The translations under genes and the position numbers were made by a program. Below the pieces are notes generated by a model. It did no database searches. It saw only the letters and a program-made list of their open reading frames with translations, and was not told the DNA's origin. From positions 5,734,001 through 5,798,000 of the forward strand of contig NZ_CP133782.1 in assembly GCF_034351645.1 (NCBI RefSeq): DNA of 64,000 nt, written 5' to 3'. This document shows positions 7,157-15,189 of this stretch, one piece after another. This DNA is from Pseudomonas sp. DC1.2 (GTDB lineage: Bacteria > Pseudomonadota > Gammaproteobacteria > Pseudomonadales > Pseudomonadaceae). Each line of letters begins with the position of its first letter. The first letter of the stretch is position 1.

Positions 7157-8815
7157 ATGCTGACCCTGCTCAATTTGTTATCTGCCGTGACCTTGCTGAT
7201 TTGGGGCACGCACATCGTCCGAACCGGCATCCTGCGGGTCTACGGCTCCAACCTGCGCCATGTGATTGGCCAGAACATGTCCAGGCGCTGGCTGGCGTTC
7301 GTCGCCGGAATTCTGGTGACTGCCATGGTCCAGAGCAGCAACGCCACGGCGATGCTCGTCACCTCGTTTGTGGGTCAGGGCCTGATGGCATTGACCCCGG
7401 CCCTGGCGACGATGCTTGGCGCCGACGTCGGAACGGCGTTGATGGCACGGGTGCTGACGTTCGACCTGTCGTGGCTGTCGCCGCTGCTGATCTTCCTGGG
7501 AGTGATTTTCTTCCTGTCGCGCAAACAGACCCGCGTTGGACAGATGGGCCGGGTCAGTATTGGCCTGGGGCTGATCATCCTGGCGCTGCAATTGATCGTC
7601 GAAGCTGCCGCGCCGATTACCCAAGCCCAAGGGGTGAAAGTGATCTTCGCGTCCCTGACTGGCGACCTGCTGCTCGATGCATTGGTGGGCGCGCTGTTTG
7701 CGATGGTCTCCTACTCCAGCCTGGCGGCGGTCTTGCTCACGGCGACCCTGGCCGGTGCCGGTGTGATCAGTTTGCCCGTTGCGATCGGCCTGGTGATCGG
7801 CGCCAATATTGGCAGCGGTATCCTGGCGTTCATGAGTACCAGCATGCAGAACGCCGCGGGTCGCCAGGTGGCGCTCGGCAGTCTGCTGTACAAACTGATT
7901 GGCCTGCTGCTGATCATTCCGGTGCTCGACCCGTTGGTACATTGGATCGACAGCCTGGACTTCAGTCCCCAGGAAATGGTCATCGGCTTTCACCTGCTCT
8001 ACAACACCGCGCGCTGCCTGATTCTGTTGCCCAGCGTGGGCCTGATGGCCAAACTCTGCGCCTGGCTGCTGCCCGAGCGTGCAGAAGTCAACGGCATGGC
8101 CAAACCCCGGCACCTGGACCCGACCGCGCTGGTTACTCCCAGCCTGGCCCTGGCCAACGCCGCCCGGGAAACCCTGCGCATTGGCGACCTGATCGACAAC
8201 ATGCTTGAAGCCATGCTTGACGTGCTGGGGGGAAAACAGACGGCGGTGACCCTGGAAATGCGGCGCCTGACCGATGATATCGACGCGTTGTACAGCGCGA
8301 TCAAACTCTACCTGGCGCAAATGCCGCGCGAGGACCTCAGCGAACAAGACAGCCGACGCTGGGCTGAAATCATCGAATTGGCGATTAACCTGAAACTGGC
8401 CAGTGATTTGATTGAACGCATGCTGCGCAAGGTGCAGCAGCAAAAGACCTCGCAGCGCCGTTCGTTTTCCGAGGTTGGCCTTGAAGAGTTGTCAGGGCTG
8501 CACAGTCAGCTGATTTCCAACCTGCGCCTGGGGTTGTCGGTGTTCCTCAGTGGCGATCCGGAAAGTGCGCGCCAGCTGTTACGTGAGAAACGCCGTTTTC
8601 GCGCACAGGAGCGGCGTCTGGCGCACGCGCACGTCAGTCGGTTGCAGCGCAAGATTGTGCAAAGTATCGAAACCAGTTCGCTGCATCTGGAACTGATCGC
8701 CGACATGAAGCGCCTGAATTCGCTGTTCTGCAGCAGTGCCTACGTGGTGTTGGAAACGACCGACACCGGCGCGCTGGAAGTCGACGATATCAGCGACATC
8801 ACGCATTCGCCTTGA
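7157..8815 (+). CDS. Na/Pi-cotransporter family protein with C-terminal PhoU-like domain
   Basis: A 552-aa protein of the NptA/YjbB type, which moves phosphate with sodium across the inner membrane. The N-terminal half has repeated membrane helices and the two characteristic glutamine-serine-serine repeats (AMVQSSNATAMLVTSF near residue 58 and AMVSYSSLAAVLLTATLAGAG near residue 180, the second degenerate). Residues from about 340 to the end are helical and soluble, with PhoU-like spacing of acidic residues. The ATG at 7157 follows AGGGGG; an ATG-less extension upstream is unlikely to be coding. A Pho-box-like site lies about 130 bases upstream, consistent with phosphate control. Confidence 0.87.
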   Translation: MLTLLNLLSAVTLLIWGTHIVRTGILRVYGSNLRHVIGQNMSRRWLAFVAGILVTAMVQSSNATAMLVTSFVGQGLMALTPALATMLGADVGTALMARVLTFDLSWLSPLLIFLGVIFFLSRKQTRVGQMGRVSIGLGLIILALQLIVEAAAPITQAQGVKVIFASLTGDLLLDALVGALFAMVSYSSLAAVLLTATLAGAGVISLPVAIGLVIGANIGSGILAFMSTSMQNAAGRQVALGSLLYKLIGLLLIIPVLDPLVHWIDSLDFSPQEMVIGFHLLYNTARCLILLPSVGLMAKLCAWLLPERAEVNGMAKPRHLDPTALVTPSLALANAARETLRIGDLIDNMLEAMLDVLGGKQTAVTLEMRRLTDDIDALYSAIKLYLAQMPREDLSEQDSRRWAEIIELAINLKLASDLIERMLRKVQQQKTSQRRSFSEVGLEELSGLHSQLISNLRLGLSVFLSGDPESARQLLREKRRFRAQERRLAHAHVSRLQRKIVQSIETSSLHLELIADMKRLNSLFCSSAYVVLETTDTGALEVDDISDITHSP

Positions 8816-8904
8816 ACGTCTGAGACGGTGGTCAGTCAGTAGCAAGGAGGTCGCTTCAAGCTTATCGTTGGAACGGCGCCCGGAGCAGGTGACCACCGAT
8901 CAGT

Positions 8905-8930
8905 TGTGGTAGCGAGCCTGCTCGCGATGG
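8905..8930. repeat. REP element (single unit)
   Basis: The core AGCGAGCCTGCTCGCGA is a short palindromic unit of the Pseudomonas REP type. The same core recurs near 35915. It lies between the Na/Pi symporter and the M16 peptidase. Confidence 0.7.
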
Positions 8931-8979
8931 CTGCCTGGAAAGCGACACTGATCTTTACTCGGCCGTATGGAAGCTTGTT

Positions 8980-10356
8980 ATGCGTTGTCTGTTGTTTGCC
9001 TGCCTGTTGCTCGGATCACTTCCTTCGTTTGCCCTGGATCGCTTTCAGGTCGAGGGCTATTCGCTGCCCAACGGCCTGCAATTGCTGCTCAAACCCGGTA
9101 GCGAGCGCGGGCATGTGGCGATTCGTCTGGTGGTAGGCGTCGGCCTGGATGATTTCGGCTGTGCTGACAAGGAGTTGCCGCACCTGCTCGAACACCTGCT
9201 GTTTAGCGGCATCGACGCCAGCGGTGAGGGCGGTCTGGAGGAGCGCATGCAGGCATTGGGCGGTGAATGGAACGCTTACACCAGCAACGCCGACACCACT
9301 TTCGTGATCGAGGCCCCGGCGAAAAATCAGCGCCAGGTTCTCGACCTGCTGCTGGCGCTGCTGACTCAGACCCGTGTCGATGACAACGCGATTACCGCCG
9401 CCAAACAGGTGGTTGAGCGCGAAGACGGTGGCCACTATTCGCACCTGCAACGCTGGCTCGACCGCCAGGACCTGGGCCACACCGCCAGTAATCAACTGGC
9501 CGTTGAGCTGGGCCTCAAGTGCGCCGAGCACGCGGAAGTCGATCACCTGACACGCGAGCAACTGGAGAACGTGCGCAAGGCCTGGTATGCGCCCAACAAC
9601 ATGACGCTGATCATGGTCGGCGAACTCGACCGTTTGCTACCGGCTTATCTGGAGCGGACCTGGGGCGCGCTCGACGCCGTCGACCCCACGGATCATCAGC
9701 CCTTGCCGGACATCAACGCCACCGCCGCGCATGAACGCAGCCTGATCCACGGTTTCGTCGGTGGCAGTGCCAAATTGCACTGGCTGGTGCCGGAACCTTC
9801 ACTCGAAGAGGTGCCCGACGAAACGTTTGACGTGCTCAAGGATTATCTGGACTGGGCGCTTTATCGTCAGTTGCGCCTGGCCCACGGTTTGTCTTACGGG
9901 CCCTGGGCCGAGCGGGAGTTGTTCGGTGGCGTGGGCTTCATGAGCCTTAACGCTGACATTGAGCGCGATAACGTCGCTGAGGCCGAGCAGGTGCTGGAAG
10001 AGTTGAAGGCCGATTTGCTCAAAAACGGCCTCGACGCGGGCTCGTTCAACCGGCTGAAACAGGCGGCCATTGCTCGCCAGGCCTGGGCTGTTCAAGGTAA
10101 CAGCGCACTGGCCGATTACTACTGGAGTGCGCTGGGGGACTATGAGGACGGCCGGTTCGCCGATCCAGCGCGGGCGCTGCAAGGCGTGACGCTGGAAGAC
10201 GCCAACAAGGCGATGCGCGCGTTGCTGATGCAGCCGGGCTATTGGCGGGTCGAGACGCCGCTGATGAGTTATGACCAGTTGCTGTGGGCGGCTGCGGGGG
10301 GCTTGGGCGTGGGCGTGCTCGGCGTATTGGCCTGGCGCCTGCGCCGTCGGCGCTAA
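8980..10356 (+). CDS. M16 family zinc peptidase, exported, with C-terminal membrane anchor
   Basis: A 458-aa pitrilysin-like peptidase. A signal peptide (MRCLLFACLLLGSLPSFA) leads into the catalytic domain with the inverted zinc motif H68-L-L-E71-H72 and E148 exactly 76 residues after H72, as in active M16 enzymes. The second, inactive half-domain runs from about residue 190 (R-K-A-W-Y-A-P-N-N-M-T-L near 205) to 400. The end carries a hydrophobic helix (LLWAAAGGLGVGVLGVLAW) followed by RRRR, predicting a C-terminal inner-membrane anchor with the peptidase in the periplasm. A terminator-like hairpin follows. Substrate is unknown; roles in periplasmic protein quality control are a guess. Confidence 0.85.
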   Translation: MRCLLFACLLLGSLPSFALDRFQVEGYSLPNGLQLLLKPGSERGHVAIRLVVGVGLDDFGCADKELPHLLEHLLFSGIDASGEGGLEERMQALGGEWNAYTSNADTTFVIEAPAKNQRQVLDLLLALLTQTRVDDNAITAAKQVVEREDGGHYSHLQRWLDRQDLGHTASNQLAVELGLKCAEHAEVDHLTREQLENVRKAWYAPNNMTLIMVGELDRLLPAYLERTWGALDAVDPTDHQPLPDINATAAHERSLIHGFVGGSAKLHWLVPEPSLEEVPDETFDVLKDYLDWALYRQLRLAHGLSYGPWAERELFGGVGFMSLNADIERDNVAEAEQVLEELKADLLKNGLDAGSFNRLKQAAIARQAWAVQGNSALADYYWSALGDYEDGRFADPARALQGVTLEDANKAMRALLMQPGYWRVETPLMSYDQLLWAAAGGLGVGVLGVLAWRLRRRR

Positions 10357-10418
10357 GCGAACGCTGGCGATTGGCATCGCGTTAACTGAGTGGCATTGGC
10401 GTCAGCGCCCTCGCCACA

Positions 10419-10452
10419 CCCCACCCGCGGCGTTAATCTGCCGGGGTTTTTT
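10419..10452 (+). terminator. Intrinsic terminator after the M16 peptidase
   Basis: A CCCC...GGGG stem with additional CCGC/GCCG-type pairing is followed directly by six T residues. It lies about 60 bases after the peptidase stop and before the DUF5924 gene. Confidence 0.65.
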
Positions 10453-10476
10453 CCTACAACCAGTGCGAAGCGCCGA

Positions 10477-11505
10477 ATGCCCAACTTGACCCTTTACGTA
10501 CAGCGCCTCCTGGAATTGATGAAGCGCTATCCAGGGGTCATTGCGCTCGGCGGTTTTATCTCCGGGGTATGCAGTTTCATTCTGGTGGACCGTCAACAAG
10601 GATTGGCGACCTGGATCACCACGATCATGCTGATCAGTTGGGTCTGGCTGATGCTGGAAAACAGCCTGACGCAACTGTTCACCAAAGTCTTCAAGCGCGA
10701 AATTCCGCAACCGTTGCTGCGCTACGCCACGCAGATGATTCATCAGGAAAGCCTGTTCTTCGTCCTGCCATTCTTTTTTATCACCACCACCTGGAACAGC
10801 GGGCAACTGGTGTTCACCGGGTTGCTCGGGGCGGCGGCGCTGATTTCCATTACCGACCCGCTCTACTACAAATGGCTCGCGCCCCGGCGTTGGGCGTTTC
10901 TGGCATTGCATACGCTGACGCTGTTCGCTGCTCTGCTCACCGCGCTGCCGGTGATCCTGCACCTGACCACCTCCCAGAGTTTCAAACTGGCGCTGGGCAT
11001 TTCCGTGTTGCTGTCATTCCCGAGCCTGGCGTCGATTTTTCCGATTCGCACCGTGCGCAATGCGCTGGCGATTCTGAGCATCACCCTGGGCATCGGCGCG
11101 GTCGGTTGGCTGCTGCGCTCCTGGGTGCCACCGGCGACCCTGTGGATGACCGACGTGGCGATCAGCACCCGCTTGCAGGACCGCACCCCTGGCGAGAGCC
11201 TGGACGACGTCAGCGTCGCGCAGATTCGTGGCGACGGCCTCTACGCGTACACGGCCATCAACGCCCCACGAGGTCTGGACGAGCGGATTTATCACGTCTG
11301 GCAATTTGAAGGCAAAGAGGTCGACCGCATCGCGCTGGATATCCACGGCGGACGCAATGAAGGCTATCGCGCCTGGAGCCATAAACAGAACTTCCCCGGC
11401 AACCCGGCCGGAAACTGGCAGGTTCGGGTGCTGACCGAGGATGGCCAAGTGATTGGCGTGCTGCGATTTAAGATCACGGACAGCACGCCGATCAAAGAAA
11501 AGTAA
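10477..11505 (+). CDS. DUF5924 family membrane protein with C-terminal DUF2914 domain
   Basis: A 342-aa protein of unknown function. The first two thirds hold about seven or eight hydrophobic helices (for example YPGVIALGGFISGVCSFIL and WITTIMLISWVWLML). The C-terminal 100 residues are a soluble, probably periplasmic beta-rich domain with a conserved pattern (YAYTAINAPRGLDERIYHVW, HIW-like WQFEGKEVDRI, GNWQVRVLTEDGQVIG) typical of DUF2914. I chose the ATG at 10477 because the frame upstream overlaps the terminator hairpin and is Pro/Ala-rich. No partner genes suggest a role. Naming is by family only. Confidence 0.78.
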   Translation: MPNLTLYVQRLLELMKRYPGVIALGGFISGVCSFILVDRQQGLATWITTIMLISWVWLMLENSLTQLFTKVFKREIPQPLLRYATQMIHQESLFFVLPFFFITTTWNSGQLVFTGLLGAAALISITDPLYYKWLAPRRWAFLALHTLTLFAALLTALPVILHLTTSQSFKLALGISVLLSFPSLASIFPIRTVRNALAILSITLGIGAVGWLLRSWVPPATLWMTDVAISTRLQDRTPGESLDDVSVAQIRGDGLYAYTAINAPRGLDERIYHVWQFEGKEVDRIALDIHGGRNEGYRAWSHKQNFPGNPAGNWQVRVLTEDGQVIGVLRFKITDSTPIKEK

Positions 11506-11513
11506 GCCGGTTC

Positions 11514-11530
11514 GTGCTATTACGTAGCAC
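11514..11530. promoter_or_regulatory. Palindrome upstream of the mla-type operon
   Basis: GTGCTA-TTACG-TAGCAC is a perfect 6-bp inverted repeat located 30 bases before the first gene of the lipid transport operon. It could be an operator or a small mRNA hairpin. There is no T run after it. Confidence 0.4.
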
Positions 11531-11559
11531 TGCGTAAAAGCCGAACAAGCACGGAGCCT

Positions 11560-12708
11560 ATGACCAGCAGTACATTGCCCGGCAGTGCCCAACTGGACAC
11601 CTCCCATACTCCTGCGCAACTGCGGGTGACCGGTGACTGGACGCTCCTCCATTACGCCGATCTCAAGCGCCTGGGCGACACGCTTCGCGGCCAGTACGAC
11701 GACAGCACTGACATTGACCTCAATGGCTTGGGTGCGCTCGACACCGCAGGCGCTTCGCTGTTGGTGGAGTTATTGGGGGCGGAGCGTCTTGGCCGCTCCA
11801 CCGAGCACCCGCAGTGCGCCGTCTCCCCCGCCAACCGCGCGTTGCTGCACACGGTTTATTGCTCGCTCAGTAATTTCTGCATACCGCTCAAAGAACCGGA
11901 AATCAGCGTCGGCATTCAACTGCTGACCCGCATTGGCCGCGCCGTTGACGCGGTCTGGCAGGACACCTTGCAGTTGCTGGGCTTCGTCGGCCTGATCCTC
12001 GAAACCATCGCCCGCCACCTCTTTCGCCCCAAGCGTTGGCGCATCACGCCAATGGTCGCGCACATCGAACAGACCGGGCTCGACGCTGCACCCATTGTCG
12101 CCCTGCTGACCTTTCTGGTGGGCGCGGTGGTGGCGTTTCTCGGGGCGACGGTGCTGGCCAGTTTCGGCGCGAGTGTGTTCACCGTGGACCTCGTTGCGTT
12201 CTCGTTCCTGCGTGAGTTTGGCGTCTTGTTGACCGCGATCCTCATGGCCGGCCGCACCGCGAGTGCCTTTACCGCCCAAATTGGCTCGATGAAGGCCAAC
12301 GAAGAAATCGATGCGATCCGCACCCTGGGCCTCGATCCGATTGAGTTGCTGGTCGTGCCGCGAGTCTTGGCGCTGCTGGTGGCGTTGCCAATGCTGACCT
12401 TCGTGGCGATGCTTTCGGGGATTATCGGTGGCGGCGTGGTGTGCGCGTTGTCGTTGGGTATTTCGCCGGCGATGTTTCTCTCGTTGCTGCAATCAGACAT
12501 CGGCGTTCAGCACTTTTTGGTGGGGATCGTCAAAGCGCCGATCTTCGCGTTCCTGATCGCTGCCATCGGTTGCCTGGAAGGCTTCAAAGTCAGCGGCAGC
12601 GCCGAATCTGTTGGGGCCCACACCACGTCCAGTGTGGTGCAGTCGATTTTCGTGGTGATCGTCCTTGATGCCGTCGCCGCACTGTTTTTCATGGAGATGG
12701 GCTGGTGA
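11560..12708 (+). CDS. MlaE-family ABC permease with N-terminal STAS domain
   Basis: A 382-aa inner-membrane permease for an Mce/Mla-type lipid transporter. Residues 1 to about 110 form a STAS-like domain (IDLNGLGALDTAGASLLVELLG), which in E. coli is the separate protein MlaB. The MlaE domain follows with its conserved helices (QTGLDAAPIVALLTFLVGAVVA, then FSFLREFGVLLTAILMAGRT and MKANEEIDAIRTLGLDP). A CGGAGC ribosome site precedes the ATG. Its TGA overlaps the GTG start of the ATPase gene by three bases, so the two are translationally coupled. The STAS fusion separates this operon from the canonical mlaFEDCB set. Confidence 0.9.
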   Translation: MTSSTLPGSAQLDTSHTPAQLRVTGDWTLLHYADLKRLGDTLRGQYDDSTDIDLNGLGALDTAGASLLVELLGAERLGRSTEHPQCAVSPANRALLHTVYCSLSNFCIPLKEPEISVGIQLLTRIGRAVDAVWQDTLQLLGFVGLILETIARHLFRPKRWRITPMVAHIEQTGLDAAPIVALLTFLVGAVVAFLGATVLASFGASVFTVDLVAFSFLREFGVLLTAILMAGRTASAFTAQIGSMKANEEIDAIRTLGLDPIELLVVPRVLALLVALPMLTFVAMLSGIIGGGVVCALSLGISPAMFLSLLQSDIGVQHFLVGIVKAPIFAFLIAAIGCLEGFKVSGSAESVGAHTTSSVVQSIFVVIVLDAVAALFFMEMGW

Positions 12709-13508
12709 GTCGTCTACCCCGAGCGCCCACCGAGACGGTGATTGAAGTGCGTGGTTTGGCCAATCGTTTTGGCAGTCAAAGCGTGCATGAAAACCTCGAC
12801 CTAGAGGTGTACAAGGGTGAAATCCTGGCCGTGGTCGGTGGTTCAGGCAGCGGAAAGTCGGTGCTACTGCGCAGCATTGTCGGGCTGCGTCGCCCCAGCG
12901 AAGGGGTGGTTAACGTCTTCGGCAAAAACCTGCCGACGCTGTCCGGGCATGAGCGTTCGATGGTTGAACGGCGCTTCGGGGTGTTGTTCCAGAAGGGCGC
13001 CCTGTTCTCTTCGCTGACGGTGACCGAGAACGTCGCCCTGCCGCTGATCGAACACGCAGGCCTGAGCCGGGCCGACGCCGAGCACTTGGCGGCGGTGAAG
13101 CTGGCGTTGGCCGGGCTGCCGCTGTCGGCGGCAGACAAGTACCCCGCTTCACTGTCCGGCGGCATGATCAAACGCGCGGCACTGGCCCGAGCCTTGGCGC
13201 TGGACCCGGACATCCTGTTTCTTGACGAGCCCACGGCTGGCCTCGACCCGATTGGCGCCGCAGCCTTCGACCAGTTGATCCTGACCCTGCGCGACGCCCT
13301 GGGGCTGAGTGTGTTTCTGGTGACCCACGACCTCGACACGCTTTACACCATTACCGACCGCGTGGCGGTGCTGGCGCAAAAAAAAGTGCTGGTGGCCGAT
13401 GCCATCGACAAAGTCTCGGAAACCGACGACCCGTGGATTCACGAATACTTCCATGGCCCTCGCGGCCGCGCGGCGCTTAACGCCGCTCAACAGCTCAACG
13501 AGGTCTGA
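12705..13508 (+). CDS. MlaF-family ABC ATPase
   Basis: A 267-aa ATPase that energises the MlaE-type permease. Walker A is GGSGSGKS near residue 46, the signature is LSGGM with the Mla-type variant GGMIKRAALARAL near 147, and Walker B is ILFLDEPTAGLDP near 168; the switch histidine is in LVTHDLDTL. The start is a GTG at 12705 that overlaps the stop of the permease gene (GTGA). The next gene begins two bases after its stop. The C-terminus (DDPWIHEYFHGPRGR) is typical for this subfamily. Confidence 0.93.
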   Translation: MSRLPRAPTETVIEVRGLANRFGSQSVHENLDLEVYKGEILAVVGGSGSGKSVLLRSIVGLRRPSEGVVNVFGKNLPTLSGHERSMVERRFGVLFQKGALFSSLTVTENVALPLIEHAGLSRADAEHLAAVKLALAGLPLSAADKYPASLSGGMIKRAALARALALDPDILFLDEPTAGLDPIGAAAFDQLILTLRDALGLSVFLVTHDLDTLYTITDRVAVLAQKKVLVADAIDKVSETDDPWIHEYFHGPRGRAALNAAQQLNEV

Positions 13509-13509
13509 T

Positions 13510-14448
13510 ATGGAAACCCGAGCCCATCATGTGTTGATCGGCCTGTTCACCGTGATTGTGGTGGCGGGCGCCCTGCTCTTCGGTCTGTGGCTGGCCAAGT
13601 CCAGCGTCGACAGCGAGTTCCAGGATTATGAAATCGTCTTCAACGAGGCGGTCAGCGGTTTGTCCAAAGGCAGTTCGGTGCAGTACAGCGGGATCAAGGT
13701 CGGTGACGTCGTGACGCTGCGTCTGGACCCCAAAGACCCGCGTCGGGTGCTGGCGCGGATTCGCCTGGGCGGTGAAACGCCGATCAAGGAAGACACCCAG
13801 GCCAAACTGGCGCTGACCGGCATCACCGGCACCTCGATCATCCAGCTCAGCGGCGGTACACCGCAAAGCCCGCAACTCAAAGGCAAGGACGGTGAGTTAC
13901 CAACGATCGTTGCAGCGCCCTCGCCCATCTCCCGTTTGATGAACGACAGCAACGACCTCATGAGCGGCGTGAATACGCTGATGCAGAACGCCAATCATAT
14001 GTTTTCGTCGGATAACGTCGAGCGCATCAGCAGTATCCTCGAACACCTGGAGCAAACCACTGGCGTCATCGCCGACCAGCGTGGCGACATCCGGCAGGCG
14101 ATGCAGCAACTGGCGTCCATCGGCAAACAGGCCGGCGCCACGCTCGAACAGACTACCGCGCTGATGCGTAACGCCAATGGCCTGCTCAACGATCAGGGCA
14201 AGCAGATGTTCAGCAGTGCCGAGCAGGCTATGAAGTCGCTGGAGCAAAGCACCGCCACCATCAACACGTTGCTGACGACCAATCAGGATTCCCTGAACAG
14301 CGGCATGCAAGGCCTCAATGGCCTGGCACCGGCGGTGCGTGAACTGCGCGACACCCTGACGTCGTTGCGGGCCATTTCCAAGCGCCTTGAGGCCAACCCC
14401 AGCGGTTACCTGTTGGGCAGCGACAAGAACAAGGAATTCACGCCATGA
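13510..14448 (+). CDS. MlaD/MCE-domain lipid-transfer protein
   Basis: A 312-aa protein with one N-terminal membrane anchor (HHVLIGLFTVIVVAGALLFGLWLA) and one MCE domain at about residues 38-115 (VSGLSKGSSVQYSGIKVGDV, then ALTGITGTSIIQLSGG). The remainder is a long helical region rich in Gln, Asn and Ser (residues about 145-290), which in this family forms a periplasmic tunnel for lipids toward the outer membrane. The ATG at 13510 was chosen because METRAHHV leads straight into the anchor; an upstream extension is the ATPase gene in another frame. Its stop overlaps the ATG of the lipoprotein gene by four bases. Confidence 0.92.
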   Translation: METRAHHVLIGLFTVIVVAGALLFGLWLAKSSVDSEFQDYEIVFNEAVSGLSKGSSVQYSGIKVGDVVTLRLDPKDPRRVLARIRLGGETPIKEDTQAKLALTGITGTSIIQLSGGTPQSPQLKGKDGELPTIVAAPSPISRLMNDSNDLMSGVNTLMQNANHMFSSDNVERISSILEHLEQTTGVIADQRGDIRQAMQQLASIGKQAGATLEQTTALMRNANGLLNDQGKQMFSSAEQAMKSLEQSTATINTLLTTNQDSLNSGMQGLNGLAPAVRELRDTLTSLRAISKRLEANPSGYLLGSDKNKEFTP

Positions 14449-15071
14449 AGCTGACCCACATTGCCCTCCTCGCCAGTGTTACGTGGCTCAGTGCCTGCTC
14501 GATCCTGCCCACGTCCGAGCCCTCGGATGTCTACCGCTTACCGACGGCCCAGAGCAACGTGGCGACCCTTCACGGTGCGCCGCTGCGCTGGTCGCTGCGC
14601 CTGGCGAAACCCCAGGCCAGCGAGGCGTTGAACAGCCCGAGGATCGCCGTGATTGCGCAAGGCGATCTGCTCAGCAGTTACAAAGCGGCGCGCTGGAGCG
14701 ACCCGGCGCCGGTGTTGCTGCGCAATCGGTTGCTCGATGGTTTTCAGCGTGATGGCCGGGTGTCGCTGTTGAGCACTGATGACAGCAACTTCCAGGCGGA
14801 TCTGGAGTTGGGTGGCAGCTTGCAGGCGTTTCAGACCGAGTATCAGGGCGCGACGGCCAGTGTGGTGGTGCGCCTCGATGCGTTGCTGGTGCGCGGTTAT
14901 GACCAGCGCATTCTCGCCAGTCGCCGTTTTGAAGTGCGCCAGCGGTTGAGTGAGGTACAGGTGCCGGCGGTGGTCGCGGGGTTTGGCCAGGCTTGCGATC
15001 AATTGACGGCGCAAGTGGTGGCGTGGGCGGTTGAGCAAGGGGCGGCACTTGCGCCACCGCCGAAACTTTGA
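14445..15071 (+). CDS. ABC-type transport auxiliary lipoprotein (PqiC/LinB-like)
   Basis: A 208-aa predicted outer-membrane lipoprotein with lipobox L-S-A-C at residues 15-18. The mature part matches the ABC_trans_aux family (PF03886): LRLAKPQASEALNSPRIAVIAQG, the YKAARWSDPAPVLLRNRLLDGF segment and C-terminal AGFGQACDQLTAQVVAWAV. In PqiABC the lipoprotein caps the MCE tunnel at the outer membrane. It overlaps the MCE gene by four bases, completing a permease-ATPase-MCE-lipoprotein operon that has no MlaC-like carrier. Confidence 0.88.
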   Translation: MKLTHIALLASVTWLSACSILPTSEPSDVYRLPTAQSNVATLHGAPLRWSLRLAKPQASEALNSPRIAVIAQGDLLSSYKAARWSDPAPVLLRNRLLDGFQRDGRVSLLSTDDSNFQADLELGGSLQAFQTEYQGATASVVVRLDALLVRGYDQRILASRRFEVRQRLSEVQVPAVVAGFGQACDQLTAQVVAWAVEQGAALAPPPKL

Positions 15072-15087
15072 TGCCTACCCCGATTTA

Positions 15088-15180
15088 AGGTGGAGGCTGG
15101 CTTGTCCGCGAAGGCGGTGTGACCTTCAGCATTGAGCTTGGCTGCGCTGGCGTCATCGCGGACAAGCCCGCTCCCACAAG
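15088..15180. repeat. REPIN (inverted pair of REP units)
   Basis: GGCTTGTCCGCGA at 15099-15111 and its exact complement TCGCGGACAAGCC at 15156-15168 flank a variable centre. The outer CTCCCACAAG end is typical of Pseudomonas REPINs. It lies between the lipoprotein and spmAB-like genes, which converge here. Confidence 0.8.
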
Positions 15181-15189
15181 GGATTTCGG

